From positions 3,598,001 through 3,662,000 of the forward strand of contig CANTUQ010000078.1 of the NCBI GenBank assembly GCA_947683425.1: a stretch of DNA of 64,000 nt, given 5' to 3'. The position numbers and the translations under genes are program-made. Source of the stretch: Excoecaria cochinchinensis. Its lineage: Eukaryota > Streptophyta > Magnoliopsida > Malpighiales > Euphorbiaceae. Below the pieces are notes generated by a model, which made no database searches, was not told the DNA's origin, and saw nothing but the letters and a program-made list of their open reading frames with translations. Shown one piece after another: positions 48,205 to 60,458 of the stretch (position 1 is its first letter; each line of letters opens with the position of its first letter).

Positions 48205-48405
48205 TGAGCAATGTCGCGCTCGCAACAAAACCAAAACATACTGTTGTCGCGCTCATGGACAATGTCGCACTCGTGACAGAATGCCAAAATAGCTTCTGTC
48301 GCGCTCGCGATGGAGCTTGCCCTCGCAATAAGGCACGACAAAACATACCCTACCCACGGAGTATTCTATCGTGCACGCGACTCTTATCGCGCTCACGACA
48401 GAACC
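48205..48405. repeat. Palindrome array in outer solo LTR
   Basis: Repeats of tgtcgcgctcgcga, tgtcgcactcgtgaca and tatcgcgctcacgaca. Same position in the LTR as the Gy-1 array but built on TCGCG rather than TCACG. Confidence 0.75.
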
Positions 48406-49384
48406 TCAAAATAGTGCTCAAACCCCAATCTTCACAACTCTCATGCACATATCCCACACCTACCTTCCTATAATCATATACATAACTTCTAGCATTATAC
48501 ACATACTAAAATTTAGCCGAAAGGGGCCTTCAAACAACTACTCTAACACATGAAATTCCTCTACTTTCTTGTAATTAACATATATTTAACATGCAAATAA
48601 TCAACTTTACACAACTTTAAGTTATTAAAGCAACAACATGCAACTCATCACTAATAACCACATGAAATTGTAACAACTAAAAGAGCTGTTGAACTAAATC
48701 AAAGCTCACTAGCTCTTAACTAATCAAACATGCATTTAACAAGAAATAACACACGATTCCAAACCTTAAAATGAAGCTTGATCAACCTTTTCTTCTTGCT
48801 CACACCTTATCTTTACCCTTGTCTCTTCTCTTGTCAACAGCTTCTTGCACAAAACCATCCAAATACATACACTTAATCCAATACTCAAACAACTTTAAAT
48901 CAAAAACAGAATTACAAGAAGAAGATGATGACACTAGAACATCCAACCACATTTACCTTTCCACTATAATCCTTTAACTCTTCAAACCAATCCAAGATTT
49001 CAATCTTGAAACCAAATCCAACGAAGAAGAAGCAATAACCAAAAGAAATGAAGAATAAAGAAAACAAAAGAGAGAAGAAGAGATGGCCGGATGGATCACA
49101 TGCAATGAGTGGGGGTAGATTTGACTCCACTCACCCCTATTTATTGCATGTAGAGGTTATGTGTCAAACACCCACAAAGCCACTTGTCATCTCTTTGCCA
49201 CATGTCTAGCTCAAACAAATATCCCACTTAATCCTTTGGCTAAATCCCTTTTAGTCCCTCAATTAAATTCTTTCCTTCATTAAATTATATTCTCTTTTCA
49301 ATTATATCCTCACTCATACCATAACTTATACTAACACATGCGCTACAATTCCTACTAGGGTACTCTTCGGGTTATTACACTTTG

Positions 49385-50363
49385 CTTCGAAAGCGTCTTG
49401 GTTAATAAATATAATTGAGTTTTTACAAATTAAAATTCTATCTCTTTTTTAAAAATTACATTGCATCCATGCTAGAGCCTTAGAATTATGTTAGATGGTC
49501 CCTATTCTTACCCCGGTGCATTCCCGAAGCACGAACCTACATTCATTCAATGTAGAAAAATGTTATGGATAGTCACCAGCCCAAGCCTCATACCATCATG
49601 GTATATCAAATGGAAATCCAATTGGTCATTATGCTCGCGATGAGCTAGACCCGTTGGTAGGAACCATGCTTGAATAGACCTAAAGTATCATCACCTTTGA
49701 CTAAAGCCCACTTAATGGCAATAGAAACTTCCACCAGGTAACATGTACGTTAATAATGTGCTTGTTATGTATGCCACTATATATTAAATAAAATCAGCTA
49801 AATTAAGTGGATATTCATCAAAGGCTTTCATGCCCCGATGGGCCCATCTTAATTTGATTGAAGTGTTCAAATACATAATGGCCAAAACCCATGCGTATGC
49901 ACTTTAGCTGCGAGATGTTATGTTGCCGACTTTTTACTGCACACCACACGTATCCATTGGGTTCCTTGTTAACCCATGGATCAAGCCCACCTAAGAAAGA
50001 GAGCGCACTACCTCCTGTATGGGAGTAATAAGGTTGGAAAGATCTATCTGCTTGCATGAGGCTGTGGATGGTGCATTATACGTTCATGCATTATGTGTCA
50101 CGCATGTAAAAAAAATTATTAATTAGTTTCCTCCATGTGTGTACATTCTATTCCGCGCATATAATCTTCATATGTACATGTCATCCTGTGTATAAATTTT
50201 TTCCGTGCATCGTATACATCATCCTAACCCCTCTACCTTTTAACCATCGTAGGCCATTTGCCTGGGTAGATTAGGGATCTCGATAGTTATGTAAAGAGCA
50301 ATCATAGTCCGAGTTGGTTAATTGAAATTTGGCATCCTTACCAGAACATTCACGTGCATTAGA
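49385..50363 (+). other. TAT element leader region
   Basis: Interior sequence resuming after the solo LTR. No ORF of note; 50045-50230 is rich in degenerate gcatgta/tgtacat motifs like those at 55700-56190. Confidence 0.5.
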
Positions 50364-51290
50364 AATGGCTAACCCTTCGCAATAGACTGGTGAGACTCAT
50401 GCCCTAATAGTACAAGAGATGGATAGAAGGCTAGAGGAGCTTGAAAAAAGGCTGTCGACTATGATTAAGGAAATGATGGATGCCATAGCAATTGTTCTTC
50501 AAGCTCGGATTATAGTACCTGCTATTAACCAAGTTGAATCGGCCACAGTCAGGGGGACTTTTACAGCAATGGCTATAACACCTCCACATGATACTAGGCC
50601 TAGAGGCAAGGTGCCACTTGATTCACCAGTCAAGTAAGAAGGAAATAAGAGGCCTGCTCTAGAATATAACATTATGCCTGAAGAGGGTGGAGATCCAGCA
50701 ATGACGTATACTCTGAAAAATGGAAGCTCAGGTAGCCACAATAACAGTAAGGGAAATGTTAGGGCTGTAGAAGTCCCAACTCTAAGAATAGCTCAACCTC
50801 ACCATACCATCTTATGTAAATTGCTGTCTTAGCACATCATCCATCTCGTCAAGGAAGGAAAGTTACAACCATTGCCAGTGGGGTCTGCACTAAGCCAAGG
50901 GCGGCCTAGACATAAAATAGATTGGTATTATGAATATCACCAGCATATAGGGCATAGAACAGACTATTGTTGTCCTCTAAGAGACCATATTCAAGAATTG
51001 ATGCCGGACTTAGAAAAAGAAAAGATAGCAAAAATGTCAACCACGAAAGTGAATCAAATGAACTATTCTAATTTGGGCAGATCCTTGTTTTGGGTCCTTG
51101 AGAGGCTGATGAAGAAGGGAATGTTACAGCCATTGCCGACTAGGCCTGCCAGAAATCAAGGGCAGCCCAATCACCAGGAAAATCAGTGTTGTGCCTTCCA
51201 CCAGCACACCGGACATTTGACAAATTAATATCGGACTTTAAGGGATCGGGTTCAAGACCTCATTGACAGTAAGTAGATCTCTGACCTAGA
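50364..51290 (+). pseudogene. TAT-type gag with duplicated zinc-binding-like module
   Basis: Starts MANPSQ then an in-frame TAG, followed by the coiled-coil-like MDRRLEELEKRLSTMIKEM. The C-terminal part has two tandem copies of an about 80-residue module: the first with YYEYHQHIGHRTDYC and LRDHIQEL (50900-51010), the second with CCAFHQHTGHLTN and LRDRVQDLID (51190-51275). Each follows a QPLP linker. TAT-lineage gags normally have one such CxxHQxxGHxTxxC block. The first copy lacks its first Cys, the second its last. Stops at about 50382, 50636, 50831, 51226 and 51274 show it is dead. The large capsid core usual in TAT gag is not recognisable, so this gag is much shortened. Confidence 0.65.
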
Positions 51291-51317
51291 AAAGCGAAAG
51301 AGAATGAGTAAGACAGA

Positions 51318-53763
51318 TGTGACAAGCGTCAAACCCTGGTGGCCCCGAAAACCCGCTTTTAGGGTATTCGAAAGAGGTTCATTAAACTTGTAAGTATTAC
51401 AAGGGCATCTATTTTGGGCAATAAGGAGGTGTTTTGTAGTTGCCACCCAATAAAACATTAGAAAAGCTCATCTAGCCTTGGTGAGCCTAAGACAAGCGCA
51501 TGCATCTATTCTGGGCAACAAGGAGTATTTTGAAATTCCCATTCCAATAGTACATTGAGATGGTTCATCTAACCCCGTTGAGCCTAAGATGCCATACATC
51601 GATTTATCTTGGGCAGTAAGAGATATTTTGGAGTTCCCACCCTAATAGAACATTGGGATGGTTCGTTTAACCTCATTGAGCCTAAGACCAGAGAAGGTTC
51701 GGGACTTTCCATTTATTCATACCTTGATTAAATTATAATTGATTTTTTAATTTAAACTTTCGTTCCTTTTCTCATACAGTTTAATGCAAAAAATAAAGTG
51801 CAGATCAATCACCTTGTGAAAGTAGTAAATAAAAATAATCTAAAAAAATGGATAAAGATACAATAATTTTACAACAAAACTAGGGGCGAAATCCAAGCCC
51901 CACTGTAAATGAAATGTAAATCATACATAAAGCGGGATATTAATTAAGGATGAGGACATTGGTCCTCGCATGCATACTTAAGAGAAAAATTATTAAAGGT
52001 GACAGTTTATTTTGATGGAAAACTAGGACATTGGTCCCATTTTTATTAGAAAAAATTTCAAATTAATTAATATAATTGTAATTGTAATTCTCATTTTAAT
52101 GTGCATAAAATAAATAATTTAATTACAAATTACATTAACAAAATAAATACAAAGCCAAAATAAAGAAAATAATACAAATAATAAAAATAATAGGTCAAAC
52201 TAAACAAGTCTTCTGAATCTCTCCATTTGCTCTAGAGAACACCCAAGCAAGGAAAACAAGTATTAGAGTAAAAAACAAACACAAATAAAATTGATGTTAG
52301 TAATTAAATCAACAAAATCAATTAAACACATAAACTAATAAATAATAAATTAAAATAAATAAATAAAAAATATATTATGAATGACAAATAAATAAAATGA
52401 CATGATGAAATAAATAAATTAACATACTAATAAATTAATACATAAAAATATGAAAAATAGCAATAATAATAACAATAATAGTAATAATAAAAAAGAATAA
52501 ACAATTAAGTAAATAAATAAAATAATAATAAAATGTTAAAAATGTTAAATCTATATCTAGAATCACATAAAATAAATAAATAAACAATAGATCTAAAGAT
52601 CAACATGATGACTAATTAAATATGAGCAAAAAATAAATAAAAAAAATAAAAATAAGGGATCGAGTTTATAATGTTTACCCTCAGAATTCGGATTCGATTG
52701 AAGAAAAAATATGATTGATTTTCTTATTTTTTATTCACAAAATTAGAATTAAAAATAAGAAAAATTGGAGTTTTATTCCAAAAAAGAAAATTTGCTTAAA
52801 AATTGATGATGGAAGAAAATAAAAAATTCTCAAGAACAAAAAATTAATTTGTTTGTCCCAAAAACGATTTTGATTAAAGATAAATAAATAATTTTTAAGA
52901 ACAAAAAATTATTTTTCTTTGTCTCAAGAAAAATATTGATTAAAAAAAGGAAGAAAAGAAAAAATTATCAAGAACAAACAATTATTTTCTTTATCTCAAG
53001 AAATTATTGATTATAAATTTGAAATTTAAAACCTTAAGAAATTTATTTGAAAAAGAAAACTCAAAAAGAAATTGTAGAGAGAATTCTATTCAAAAAGAAG
53101 AGAAGAGAAGAAAAAATAAAAAATTTTAACCTAAAAGAATTTCCTCCTTTCTCTTTCTATAATTTTCTATTTATATGAATAAAAATAAAAAACCTAATTA
53201 ATTAAGGAAAAAAACTTAATTAAATCAAAATAATCCTTATTTATATTTTAAAAATGGAATAAATCATAAAAATCCTTAAAAAATGGGATAAAAAATCAAT
53301 TTTGGGGAAAAAAATTCGAAAAGGGCCAAAAATTGTATTTTTGGCGGACAGCGGGCGACCGACGGGCGTGCCTGGCGAGGGACGCCCGTTGGTGGGCACG
53401 CGGATCGAGCGCCATGCACGCGCTGGGAGCACACAGAGAGCGTAAGGGGCAGCGACGCCCAGCACGTGCGCTCCGCGCTGCCTGCAGGCGAAGGACACCC
53501 GCGCGCGGGGTGCTGCCGAGGCAGGCTGCCTCGCGCTAACGTCTGAATTTTTTTTTTAAAACCATTTTGACTAAAACACCATAATTTCCAAACTCCTTTA
53601 TTTTTATTTTTATTTTTAAAAAATATATATTTGTTATTTAGTTTTAAAAAGAAAATTTGACAAAAAAAGTATCACTTCCAACTTTGTTTTTACCTGTGAA
53701 CAGGCACTTAGTTCCATCATTAGGTAACCCCAATCTGGCCTGTTTCGAGACTCGGTATCTACA
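51318..53763 (-). mobile_element. Solo LTR of TAT family, reverse orientation, TSD acaga
   Basis: 2446 bp; reverse complement starts TGTAGATACCGAGTCTCG and ends GACGCTTGTCACA. Perfect duplication acaga at 51313-51317 and 53764-53768. Inserted into the gag of the host TAT element. Contains a GC-rich island (53342-53535) in otherwise AT-rich DNA. Confidence 0.93.
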
Positions 53764-56700
53764 ACAGATTAAGTGCCTAAGTGGGGAAGGAAGTTTTGAA
53801 GTCTTGCACACAGAGTGGAGAAGTATTGGCTACAATACCTCCATTGCTAGGAATAAAAGAGGTGGCCTTAGTAGATGGGCTTAGAAATTTCTTTTGATGT
53901 TTTTTTTTTTGAACTATTTTATGCACTTGTTTCTCTAACTATGTTAATAGTATGGGATTTTTTTATGTATGCATTGTCATATTTTATCGTATCATGCATA
54001 GTAATAATCATGATCAGGGCATTGGTTCAATCAACACTATTTCATTCAATCTCAAGGAAAAAATATCTTGGCTGCATCCAACCTAACTTCTGAAATGAGA
54101 TAAAATTTGAGAGATAAAAAATGATAAAAAAAAAATAAGAAAAGATAAAAAAAAAAAGAGAAAAGGCCTTTGCCTGGACCTGGAATGACATATTAGGACA
54201 ACCTGTTTCAATTTGTTAACCTAACAGCAATCGAAGTTTCAAAAGTCATTCTTTGCTTTTTTAGCATCTAGGACGCATACAATGAGCCAAATGAAACCGA
54301 GCTTCAATCATTAAGGGGATGCCTCAGATACTGGACTATCAAATTCAAGACAAATGAAGCTTTGGGCCTACACAAAAAAATAAAAAAAAAAAAGAGAAGA
54401 AAAAAAAAAGAAAAGAAAAGAGAAAAAGAAAAGAAAAAAGAAAAAAATCCCACAGTTTTGGCCTAAACCATCTGAGGCCAAACTGCAACCCAATCTCAAT
54501 CATAGAGAGCTACCTGAAAAATTGAGTGGCCAAAATCGAAAAAATCAATGTGCGAGCTTTCACAGTCAAGTTCTAAAAGAAGATATCGTTGACTCGGCTA
54601 GTTTGCACAAAGGTCAAGATTAAGCCTTTTGTGCTGAAGAAGCATTGTCAAAAGGAGTAGTCGTCCTGGCTAACAATGATAAAAGTGAATTCAAAGGAAC
54701 CAGTAGATGCCGACAGACTGAAGAAGATTCCATGGCAAAGGCAAAAGAAAAAAAGAGAGCCCCGCACGTTGAAAACTGAAAATAGGCGACCTTGCTAAAA
54801 TTGTGCACCCTAGTAGGGCGAAAACCTAGAAAAGGTGCCCTAGGCAAAAGTTAGGGGCTGAGAGAAAATATTCAATCAAGAAAACCTGATAGAGCTAATT
54901 GATAACAGGAGTCAAATGCACCCAAGGTGTTACTCCCTGAGTTTGAATAAAACCTGCGTTTTTGCATCACATGTCTAGTCATGGTTATTGTTGTTGCTAT
55001 ATGGTGCATATAAATAGGAACGCATGCATAAGCTAGACATAAACATGCGATTGAATGGTTGAGAGAAACTTATGGCATGCATAGGGATATGTGCTGGAGC
55101 AAGTCTCAAGGTAGTAATAACAACACTTCATGTGACAAATCCTACCCTTAAAAAAAAGGCCGTTAGAGATGAAAACCGTAACTAGCTCTCTAAGAAAAAG
55201 TTAGGGCAAAGGGCAAGGTAAAAACCTGAAAATAGGCAATCTATTCAACAAGAAAAAAATGAAATGAATAAAAGCCGCTGGAATGGATTAGGTCCATTCT
55301 AGGCAAAAATTAGGCACAGCGTTATGTGAAAATCCCCAAAGGGATGCATTTCCCGCAAAAAAAAAAGCTAGTGTGAAAATCCACAAGAGACGCACTACGT
55401 TCAATAAATGACTTCCAATACTCGAAGTGATAAGGTGGTCCGAATAACCTCCCTTCAGGCCAATAGTGCATAATGTAGGACACGAGTCAGAGTCCTGGGA
55501 GCAAAGCGCTGAACAGCTCATGACAAAAAGCCCATGCTTGTTAACCAGGGGGCAAAGATGCACACAAGACAGTTCTCTATGAAAAGGTTATGGGTCAGAA
55601 TTCTTAAGCCAAGATGACACTTCTAGATCATTGGGGGCATCAGACATATGGGCAGCCGAGTCATACCCTTAATGAATTCCTTAATCACCTAGGATATGGC
55701 CTATCCATTTTTGCATGCATGTGTCCTTTGCAAACATTTGCATACAATATCTCATGTGCATCACGCATGTACGGTCTTTTGCATATTTGCATAAATCTTT
55801 ACATCTCACGTGCATCCTGCATGTACAATCTTTTACATATCACTTTGCATAACTTTACACGTGCATAGCCTTTCATGGTGCCCAACATGCATTCACACAT
55901 GCATGAACCTTGTATATATCTCACATATGCAATTCTTCGGACACATCCCGTGTACATAATTTCTGCATACATGTTAACACATATTTCTTTGCACATGTTT
56001 AGCATGCATATCACAAGCACATATCACATGCATTTAATCCTTTACACATACAGTTGTGTACACATAATTTTTGTACATAATCATTTGCACGTGTTTAGTG
56101 TATATAGCTTTGTGCATATATTTCACATACATAATTTCATATGCACATACAATCTTTTGTATACATTGTTGTGTACATAACTCTGAGAGAAAGGTCCAAA
56201 TAGACCTCATGCGCGAAGGTGATCGAAGAGATAGATTCAGCTCAACATTGTTGGCCATTTCAGTCGGCATAAAATCATATGGATCTGTATAGAGGGACCT
56301 ATAAGAACAAGCCTATCCGGGCACACCATGCTGAATGCAATCAAGAATCACAGAAATCTAAAGAAAAGAAGACCCTTCGAGAAGCTGGACTGCCCACACG
56401 CACCTTAGTTGGCAGCAATTAGGTAAGTCTCTTTATCATAAGACATATGCTCACACACACCACACAATAAGTGTACAAAAATCCAAATTCAAATGTACAA
56501 AGAATACAAATTCATAAAAAAAAGAAGAAGATATTTTCAATGCCATAAAAAAAAAAAAAAAAAAAGAAGAAGATATTTTCAAGGCCTTGAAAATCATATA
56601 TAGTATATGTGAAAATCCCAAAAATTTACAAAAAAAAAAAGAGGAGAGAAAAAAAAAATCAACTTAAAACAAATATAAAGACCCGCTCGAAAGGCGGCAA

Positions 56701-56919
56701 AAGCGAAAAAAATCATTTTAAGAGACGCCAAAGACATTGAAATCCATTCACCTATGGCCCAACATCTTGAATCTAATTTACTCTAATCAAGGCTTGAATC
56801 AAATTTTCCTCTCATCGAGGCTTAATCTAATTTCCTCTCATCGAGGCTTGAATATAATTTTCCTCTAAGGAGACTCAAATTTAATTTCCTCTCAGGAGGC
56901 TCAAAATCTAAGTCTCTTA

Positions 56920-57090
56920 GTGAGCATCTAAGTCTCTCAGTGAGCATCTAAGCCTCTCAGTGAGCATCTAAATCTCTGAGGGAGCATCTAAGTCTCTGAG
57001 TGAGCATCAAAATCTCTGAGTGAGCATCTAAGCCTCTTAGTGATCATCTAAGTCTCTCGGTGATCATTTAAGCCTCTAAGTGAGCTTAAA
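56920..57090 (+). repeat. About 22-bp tandem repeat
   Basis: Seven to eight copies around gtgagcatctaagtctctca, with variants ctctgag and cctcttag. Confidence 0.88.
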
Positions 57091-57225
57091 TTTTCAAAAT
57101 CTTTCTACCAGCACAATGCCCTCTTAAGAGGCATACATGTCTTTTTCAACAAGAAGGAGGCTCCGGTTAGAGATGATAGAGGGATCGGTACCTGGTATAT
57201 CACAGTCAGTGAGGGATCTCCAAGA

Positions 57226-57690
57226 TGATGATATCTGCACTTTGTAAGTCTAGAAATGACTCGGTGCAATCTAATATGACGATATCCGCACTTCATAAGT
57301 ATAGAAATGACTCGATGTGATCAAAGAGGGTGATATTCGCACTTTGTAAGTTTAGAAATGACTCGGCGCAATCCAAGAGGATGACATCCAGACTTTGTAA
57401 GTCTAAAAATGACTCGGTGTAATTCGAAAGGTTGATATACGTACTTCGTAAGTCTAGAAATGACTCAGTGCAATCCAAGATAATGATATATGCACTTTGT
57501 AAGTCTAGAAATGACTCGGTGCGATCCGAGAAGATGATATCCGCACTTTGTAAGTCTAGAAAGGACTCAGCGTCATCCAAGATGATGATATCCGCACTTT
57601 GGAAGTCTAGAAATGACTCGGTGCGATCCAAGAGGATGATGCTTGCATTTTGGAAGTCTAGAAATGACTCGGTGTAATCCAAGATGACGA
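57226..57690 (+). repeat. 51-bp tandem repeat, about nine copies
   Basis: Unit begins gatgatatccgcactttg and continues taagtctagaaatgactcgg; starts fall at 57329, 57380 and so on, exactly 51 apart. Because 51 is a multiple of three, long repetitive ORFs stay open on both strands. These are repeat artefacts rather than genes. Confidence 0.93.
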
Positions 57691-58001
57691 TATTCAAAAC
57701 ACCATTCCCTAGGTAACAACCATCCTTCGGGGGGCAACCCGTCCTTCACGAGACAACCAGTCCTTTAGGAGGAATCCATCGGACATCGACTCAACGGGAA
57801 TGTAACACGCCAACAAGGCGATGTCAATTAGCCACCAAGAGCGTAGCTTAGCAAGTCAACAAACTGACGTTAGTTAAACCCACTACAACTCCATCAACAC
57901 AGTAGGAAGGTGGCAGCCTCAAGTACGTGCTTCTTTCATTTTCTCTGAATTTTGGTTCAGCTAGGCACCTAACGCACTAGTTTTTCCAAATTGGGGGCAA
58001 C

Positions 58002-60155
58002 TGTAGACGTAGGGTCTCGAGACAGCCCAGATTAGGATTACCCAATGATGAAAATTATGTACCTGTTCACAGGTAAAAGGGTTGGAAGTGATGGTTTCAT
58101 TGTTAAAATTTGCTTTTTTGTTATTATTTTTTTTGTAAAAAAATATAAATAAAGAATAATAATAAAAGAAAAAGAAAAAAAAATCTTTAAAAAATAATTT
58201 GGTGGAGAGGGCCGGCCCTCGCGTGCCTGCCCGCCTCTCGCCCCCAGCAGCCCCCTAGGAGCTGATTTCAGCCAAAAATCAATTTTTGTACAATTTTTGT
58301 TTTTTAATCCATTTTTTCAGGGATTTTCAAGGTTTTTTTTAATTTTTAAATTTAAATAAGAAATAATTTGATTAAAATATAAATTCTCTTCCTAAATTAA
58401 CTAGTTTTAACCCATAAATCATATAAATAGAATTTTTAGAGAGAAAAAAGAGGAGGAAGAATTTTGGGATTTTTGGAGAGTTTTTTAGAGTGAAAAAACA
58501 ATTTTTTTCTTGATCATTCTTTTAAAAATCTCCTGTTTTTTATGAGAAAACAATACTTGAGATAGAGAAATCAATTCTCTTTTCTTAAGGTTGTGAAATT
58601 TTCTTCCTTTTATTTAAATAATTTCTTGAGTTTTTAAAGAGAGAAAACTTGTGTTATATTTCTTATTTTTAGTTTGATTCTTGTGGATTTTGACAAGGAA
58701 AATAATTCACGATTCAACTCCTCCAGATCGACAATTCTGAAGGTAAATTTCTCGATTCAATTGCATTCTTTTATCATTTTTTTCTTTATTTTCCCACCAT
58801 TATTGCATGTTCTTAAAGCTTGAAATTTTATGTGATCAATCCATTGGTTTGTTAATTTTTTTGCATGTGGTTCAAGTTAATTTAGGGGTTTTTTACATTA
58901 ATATGGAATGAAATCATGTAAAACCATATAAAATTATATAAGATAGTGTTGTTTTTCGTTTGGAATTTGAAAGAAAGTGTCACTGGATAATTCTCACTTC
59001 CTTGCCCACGAGGGGCGGGAAAGAAGTGAGGGGGGGCCTGCCCGCCCCTCGAGAGGAGGCCGCCGCTTAACCATTCTTTTGTCTTTTTGTGTATTTTGAT
59101 ATATTTTATCCCTTTTTCGATGGATTGATCACATAAAATTTTACTACACAAAAAGAAGCCATATTCGCGTGATATACAGTTTTGCATGATTTTAATATTA
59201 CTTTTGCCATGTAATATTTAATTTTTATTTATTTTGTGTGATTTAATCGATTTTCAAATTTATTTGCTAATATTAATTTTATTTTGTCTACAATCCTTGT
59301 TTTTTTTTTCCTTGTTTGAGCATTCTTACGAGCAAATGGGAAGATCGATGAGGCTTATTTTTGTTTTGATTTATCATTTTTGTTATTTTGTTATTTTTTA
59401 GTTATTTTGCTATGAATTTATAATAAAATTATTTATTTTATGAACGTTAAAAAGAAAATTACAAAATTATTTTTATAATAAATTGGGTTTTTCTAATAAA
59501 TAGGACCAATGTCCTAATTTTCAACCAATAAAATCTCACTTTTAAAAGAAGAGTTAAATTTCCTCAAAATGGGATCACTTATCCTGATTTTCTCAATAAT
59601 ACCTAAAAATAACTCTTCAATTTTTTAAGTGTGCATGAAGGAACCAATGTTCCTGTGCTAATTAATGCCTCAATTTATGTATGCTATTTATTGGATTGAT
59701 TTTGTTCATTTAATTTTATATTTTGGAGGATTGTATTTTTGTACCAAATTTTCATCTTGTATTTTATTTTATTTTATTTATTTATCGCTTTTTACTGCTT
59801 TTCTTGATGTTTAAGGTTCGCCTTTAATAAATTGCATGACTTGTGAGAGAGATGGAAATTTAATAATAAAAATTCACTTATGATTAACCAAGGCATTAAT
59901 AAGAGTGGAGTCTCGAATCTTTCTCTAGTTTAGACCCTAGAGGTTAGACTAACTTTCTCAATTTAAAACTGGGTGACGCCTCCAAAATATCTCAAAACTG
60001 CCTAAAGGTTTCATGGAATTAGATGAACTTCTCCATGTTCTATTGTGTAGGGATTTCAAAATATTTTATGTTACTCAAGATATAGATGCGAACCCTCTCG
60101 GACCCTAAAAGCGGGCCTCCCAAGAATCAAGCAGGTTTGGCGCGCGCGCGTCACA
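58002..60155 (+). repeat. TAT element 3' LTR
   Basis: 2154 bp, tgtagacgtagggtctcg ... ggcgcgcgcgcgtcaca, preceded by the purine tract. Contains a perfect 11-bp inverted repeat, CGAGGGGCGGG (59009-59019) and CCCGCCCCTCG (59041-59051). The right flank is not ordinary host DNA but TAT interior sequence. Confidence 0.88.
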
Positions 60156-60458
60156 ACCCTGCTAGGGCAAAAATGAAAAAAAAGTCATCCTAAGCAAAAA
60201 ATTAGGGGTTGAGAGAAAATTTTCAATAAAAAAAACTCGCGAGGGCTAATTGATAATAGGAGTCGGATGCACTGAAGGTGTCACTCCCGCGAGATTAAAT
60301 GGAAACCTATGTTTTTGCATTAAATGTCTAGTTGCAATTATTGCCATTGCCATATGGTGTAAGTGGATAAGAATGCATGCATAAGTTAGGTACGAGCATA
60401 TGATTAGCATGTAAAGAGAAATTTATTTCTATTATATACATAGGAACATATGCCCAAA
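60156..60458 (+). mobile_element. TAT-type interior fragment
   Basis: Collinear with 54807-55095 (ctagggcaaaa, ggagtc-ggatgcac, tttttgcat, catatggtg, cgcatgcataag-like blocks) but diverged. It is joined directly to the end of the 3' LTR. Confidence 0.75.

Larger units (their letters stand above)
44187..49379 (-). mobile_element. Outer solo LTR (Tekay-like), TSD ctttg
   Basis: TG...CA ends (tgtagcgcgtcaat ... cgggttattaca). The duplication ctttg at 44182-44186 and 49380-49384 is perfect. Orientation is inferred from module order. It carries hairpins at 44553-44570, 44974-44990, 45001-45014 and 45026-45037, and a TCGCG-based palindrome array at about 48205-48405. It is interrupted by another solo LTR; without that it is about 2.47 kb. 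Confidence 0.92.
53769..58001 (+). other. TAT element 3' interior, no pol
   Basis: Begins with a gag-like tail (EVLATIPPLLGIKEVALVDG in one frame, stop soon after). It then holds A/G-rich tracts (54360-54450), a leader-like block (54807-55095) also found at 60156-60458, degenerate gcatgta repeats (55700-56190), an about 45-bp tandem duplication with gaagaagatattttcaa (56520-56590), and two tandem arrays listed separately. Confidence 0.6.
42430..60155 (+). mobile_element. TAT/Ogre-like Gypsy element, gag-only, heavily nested
   Basis: Truncated 5' LTR (42430-44154), primer-binding site, leader and gag, then a long non-coding interior with tandem repeats, purine tract ttgggggcaac (57991-58001) and 3' LTR (58002-60155). 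It contains three later solo LTR insertions (44187-49379 with 45284-47998 inside it; 51318-53763). No reverse transcriptase, RNase H or integrase motif was found anywhere in the interior, so it is a non-autonomous derivative or has a large deletion. Confidence 0.8.

Noticed and set aside
55799..56292. Cys/Tyr/His-rich ORFs on both strands
   Set aside because: They arise from degenerate gcatgta/tacatgc repeats in a non-coding retroelement interior.
57293..57697. 134-codon minus-strand ORF with TESFLDLQSADI-like repeats
   Set aside because: It is a shadow of the 51-bp tandem repeat, which is a multiple of three and opens several frames on both strands. No start context or family similarity.
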